A stretch of DNA of 16,066 nucleotides, taken from DAOTTW01 sp034437615. Lineage in GTDB: Bacteria > Chloroflexota > Anaerolineae > Aggregatilineales > Phototrophicaceae. Where the stretch lies: assembly GCA_034437615.1 (NCBI GenBank), contig DAOTTW010000371.1, positions 1 through 16,066 on the forward strand. The letters are read 5' to 3'. Shown here in pieces: positions 16,033-16,066 of the stretch. The notes below the pieces were generated by a model. It searched no databases, was not told the DNA's origin, and saw only the letters and a list, made by a program, of their open reading frames with translations. The position numbers and the translations under genes are program-made. Each line of letters begins with the position of its first letter. Positions within the stretch are counted from its first letter, which is position 1.

Positions 16033-16033
16033 G

Positions 16034-16049
16034 GGCGGTTTGCACCGCC
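16034..16049. repeat. Small palindrome between two GTAG hairpin units
   Basis: GGCGGT, loop TTGC, ACCGCC form a perfect 6-bp stem between the units at 16007-16032 and 16051 onward. It is placed like the palindrome at 460-473 beside unit A. Confidence 0.55.
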
Positions 16050-16050
16050 T

Positions 16051-16066
16051 CGGACACCCCATTGGG
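16051..16066 (-). repeat. GTAG hairpin unit H, cut by the window edge
   Basis: CGGACACCCCATTGGG matches the start of unit A (476-491) at 15 of 16 bases; the remaining GTCCCTAC half would lie beyond the window. Confidence 0.75.

Larger units (their letters stand above)
15755..16066. other. Repeat-packed spacer upstream of the Uma2 gene
   Basis: Over 312 bases I see no convincing gene. Apart from the ribosome binding site, most of the stretch is made of five GTAG hairpin units (the last cut by the window edge), one copy of the C-rich repeat, and one small palindrome. An open frame on the - strand across it is composed of repeat translation and has no family resemblance. Confidence 0.75.

Noticed and set aside
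15767..16057. - strand frame of 96 codons upstream of the Uma2 gene
   Set aside because: Its translation is made of the hairpin and C-rich repeats, and it has no convincing start region.

Overview
The window is a housekeeping-type stretch of a bacterial chromosome with about eight complete genes, one gene truncated by the left edge, and repeat-rich spacers at both ends. The protein set suggests a member of the Chloroflexota, possibly Anaerolineae-like: a eukaryotic-type IleRS, a PucR/CdaR regulator, a GT39-like membrane glycosyltransferase, HtpG, an SLC12-like cotransporter and a Uma2 protein, with GTAGGGAC-type palindromes between genes. This placement is an inference from family resemblance; no rRNA or other marker is present to fix it. 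I found no tRNA, rRNA, CRISPR array, transposase or phage gene.

Layout. 1-223: the C-terminal end of a sulfatase, + strand. 224-870: a 647-base spacer without a convincing gene, carrying repeats. 871-4062: ileS, + strand, followed by a clear intrinsic terminator. 4259-5950: a PucR/CdaR-family regulator, + strand. 5932-7647: a multi-pass glycosyltransferase, - strand, whose 3' end overlaps that of the regulator by 19 bases. 7858-9846: htpG, + strand, with its own promoter and a strong ribosome binding site. 9945-12176: an SLC12-like cation-chloride cotransporter with a universal-stress-like tail, - strand. 12177-12393: a divergent promoter region. 12394-14352: an MsbA-type ABC exporter half-transporter, + strand. 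15754 down to 14364: a two-gene - strand operon, Uma2-family protein then SGNH/GDSL hydrolase, overlapping by 4 bases. 15755-16066: a spacer packed with palindromic repeats.

The genes do not form one pathway. They are mostly single-gene transcription units in alternating directions, covering translation, protein folding, ion transport, export and envelope sugar chemistry.

The most interesting features are two. First, a family of 25-26 base hairpin units starts with GTAG at the foot of the stem. It occurs at least eight times in the spacers, and three times as inverted doublets with the GTAG ends facing each other, an arrangement like REP/REPIN elements. Second, the class I signature of IleRS is rearranged from HxGH to GxHH (GSHH), a change linked to very high mupirocin resistance in IleRS2 enzymes.
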